Part shown: positions 5,284-5,284 of the stretch, piece by piece | How positions within the stretch are numbered: position 1 is the first letter of the stretch | Layout: every line of letters begins with the position of its first letter | From: Lachnospiraceae bacterium | GTDB taxonomy: Bacteria; Bacillota; Clostridia; Lachnospirales; Lachnospiraceae | Reading direction: 5' to 3' | Assembly (NCBI GenBank): GCA_016282215.1 | Contig: JAEEKC010000094.1 | Coordinates: 1-5,284, forward strand | Length of the DNA stretch: 5,284 nucleotides | The notes under the pieces: generated by a model | Told to the model about the DNA's origin: nothing | The model's database searches: none | Seen by the model: the letters and a program-made list of their open reading frames with translations, nothing else | Program-made: the position numbers and the translations under genes

Positions 5284-5284
5284 A

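Overview
The window looks like chromosomal DNA of a low-to-moderate GC Firmicute, most likely a Clostridia/Lachnospiraceae-type gut bacterium. The reasons are GGAGG-type Shine-Dalgarno sites before most genes, dense purine-rich coding on one strand, protein families I associate with that group (the SAP-domain protein, the GrpB family, the AAA-type kinase fused to an acetyltransferase), and a palindromic GGGGACGG/GTCCTCA repeat of a type I recall as common in Firmicutes. The taxonomic call is an inference from these features, not a match.

All genes lie on the minus strand, so the reading order runs from high to low coordinates. At the right edge is the tail of an unidentified gene (5283-5197), overlapping the start of a class I SAM-dependent methyltransferase (5210-4428). 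It is followed after 18 nt by a P-loop kinase/GNAT acetyltransferase fusion (4409-3177), after 12 nt by a 2H phosphoesterase/GNAT fusion (3164-2250), and after 79 nt by a GrpB-type nucleotidyltransferase-fold/GNAT fusion with a GTG start (2170-1190). A 143-nt gap carries three copies of a 31-nt palindromic repeat. Then come a SAP-domain protein (1046-435), an unrecognised 117-residue protein whose start lies inside the SAP gene (453-100), and the first 17 codons of another gene at the left edge (51-1).

The short gaps, overlaps and lack of convincing promoters or terminators suggest one transcription unit, or two if the repeat block separates them. The main point of interest is three consecutive genes that each join a different nucleotide/phosphate-handling N-terminal domain (kinase, 2H phosphoesterase, GrpB) to a C-terminal GNAT domain. 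The three GNAT domains differ clearly from one another, so this looks like repeated recruitment rather than tandem duplication. A shared pathway, such as modification and detoxification of a small molecule or nucleic-acid end/nucleotide processing, is possible but not shown by the sequence. An accessory cluster of independent modifying enzymes is the conservative reading.
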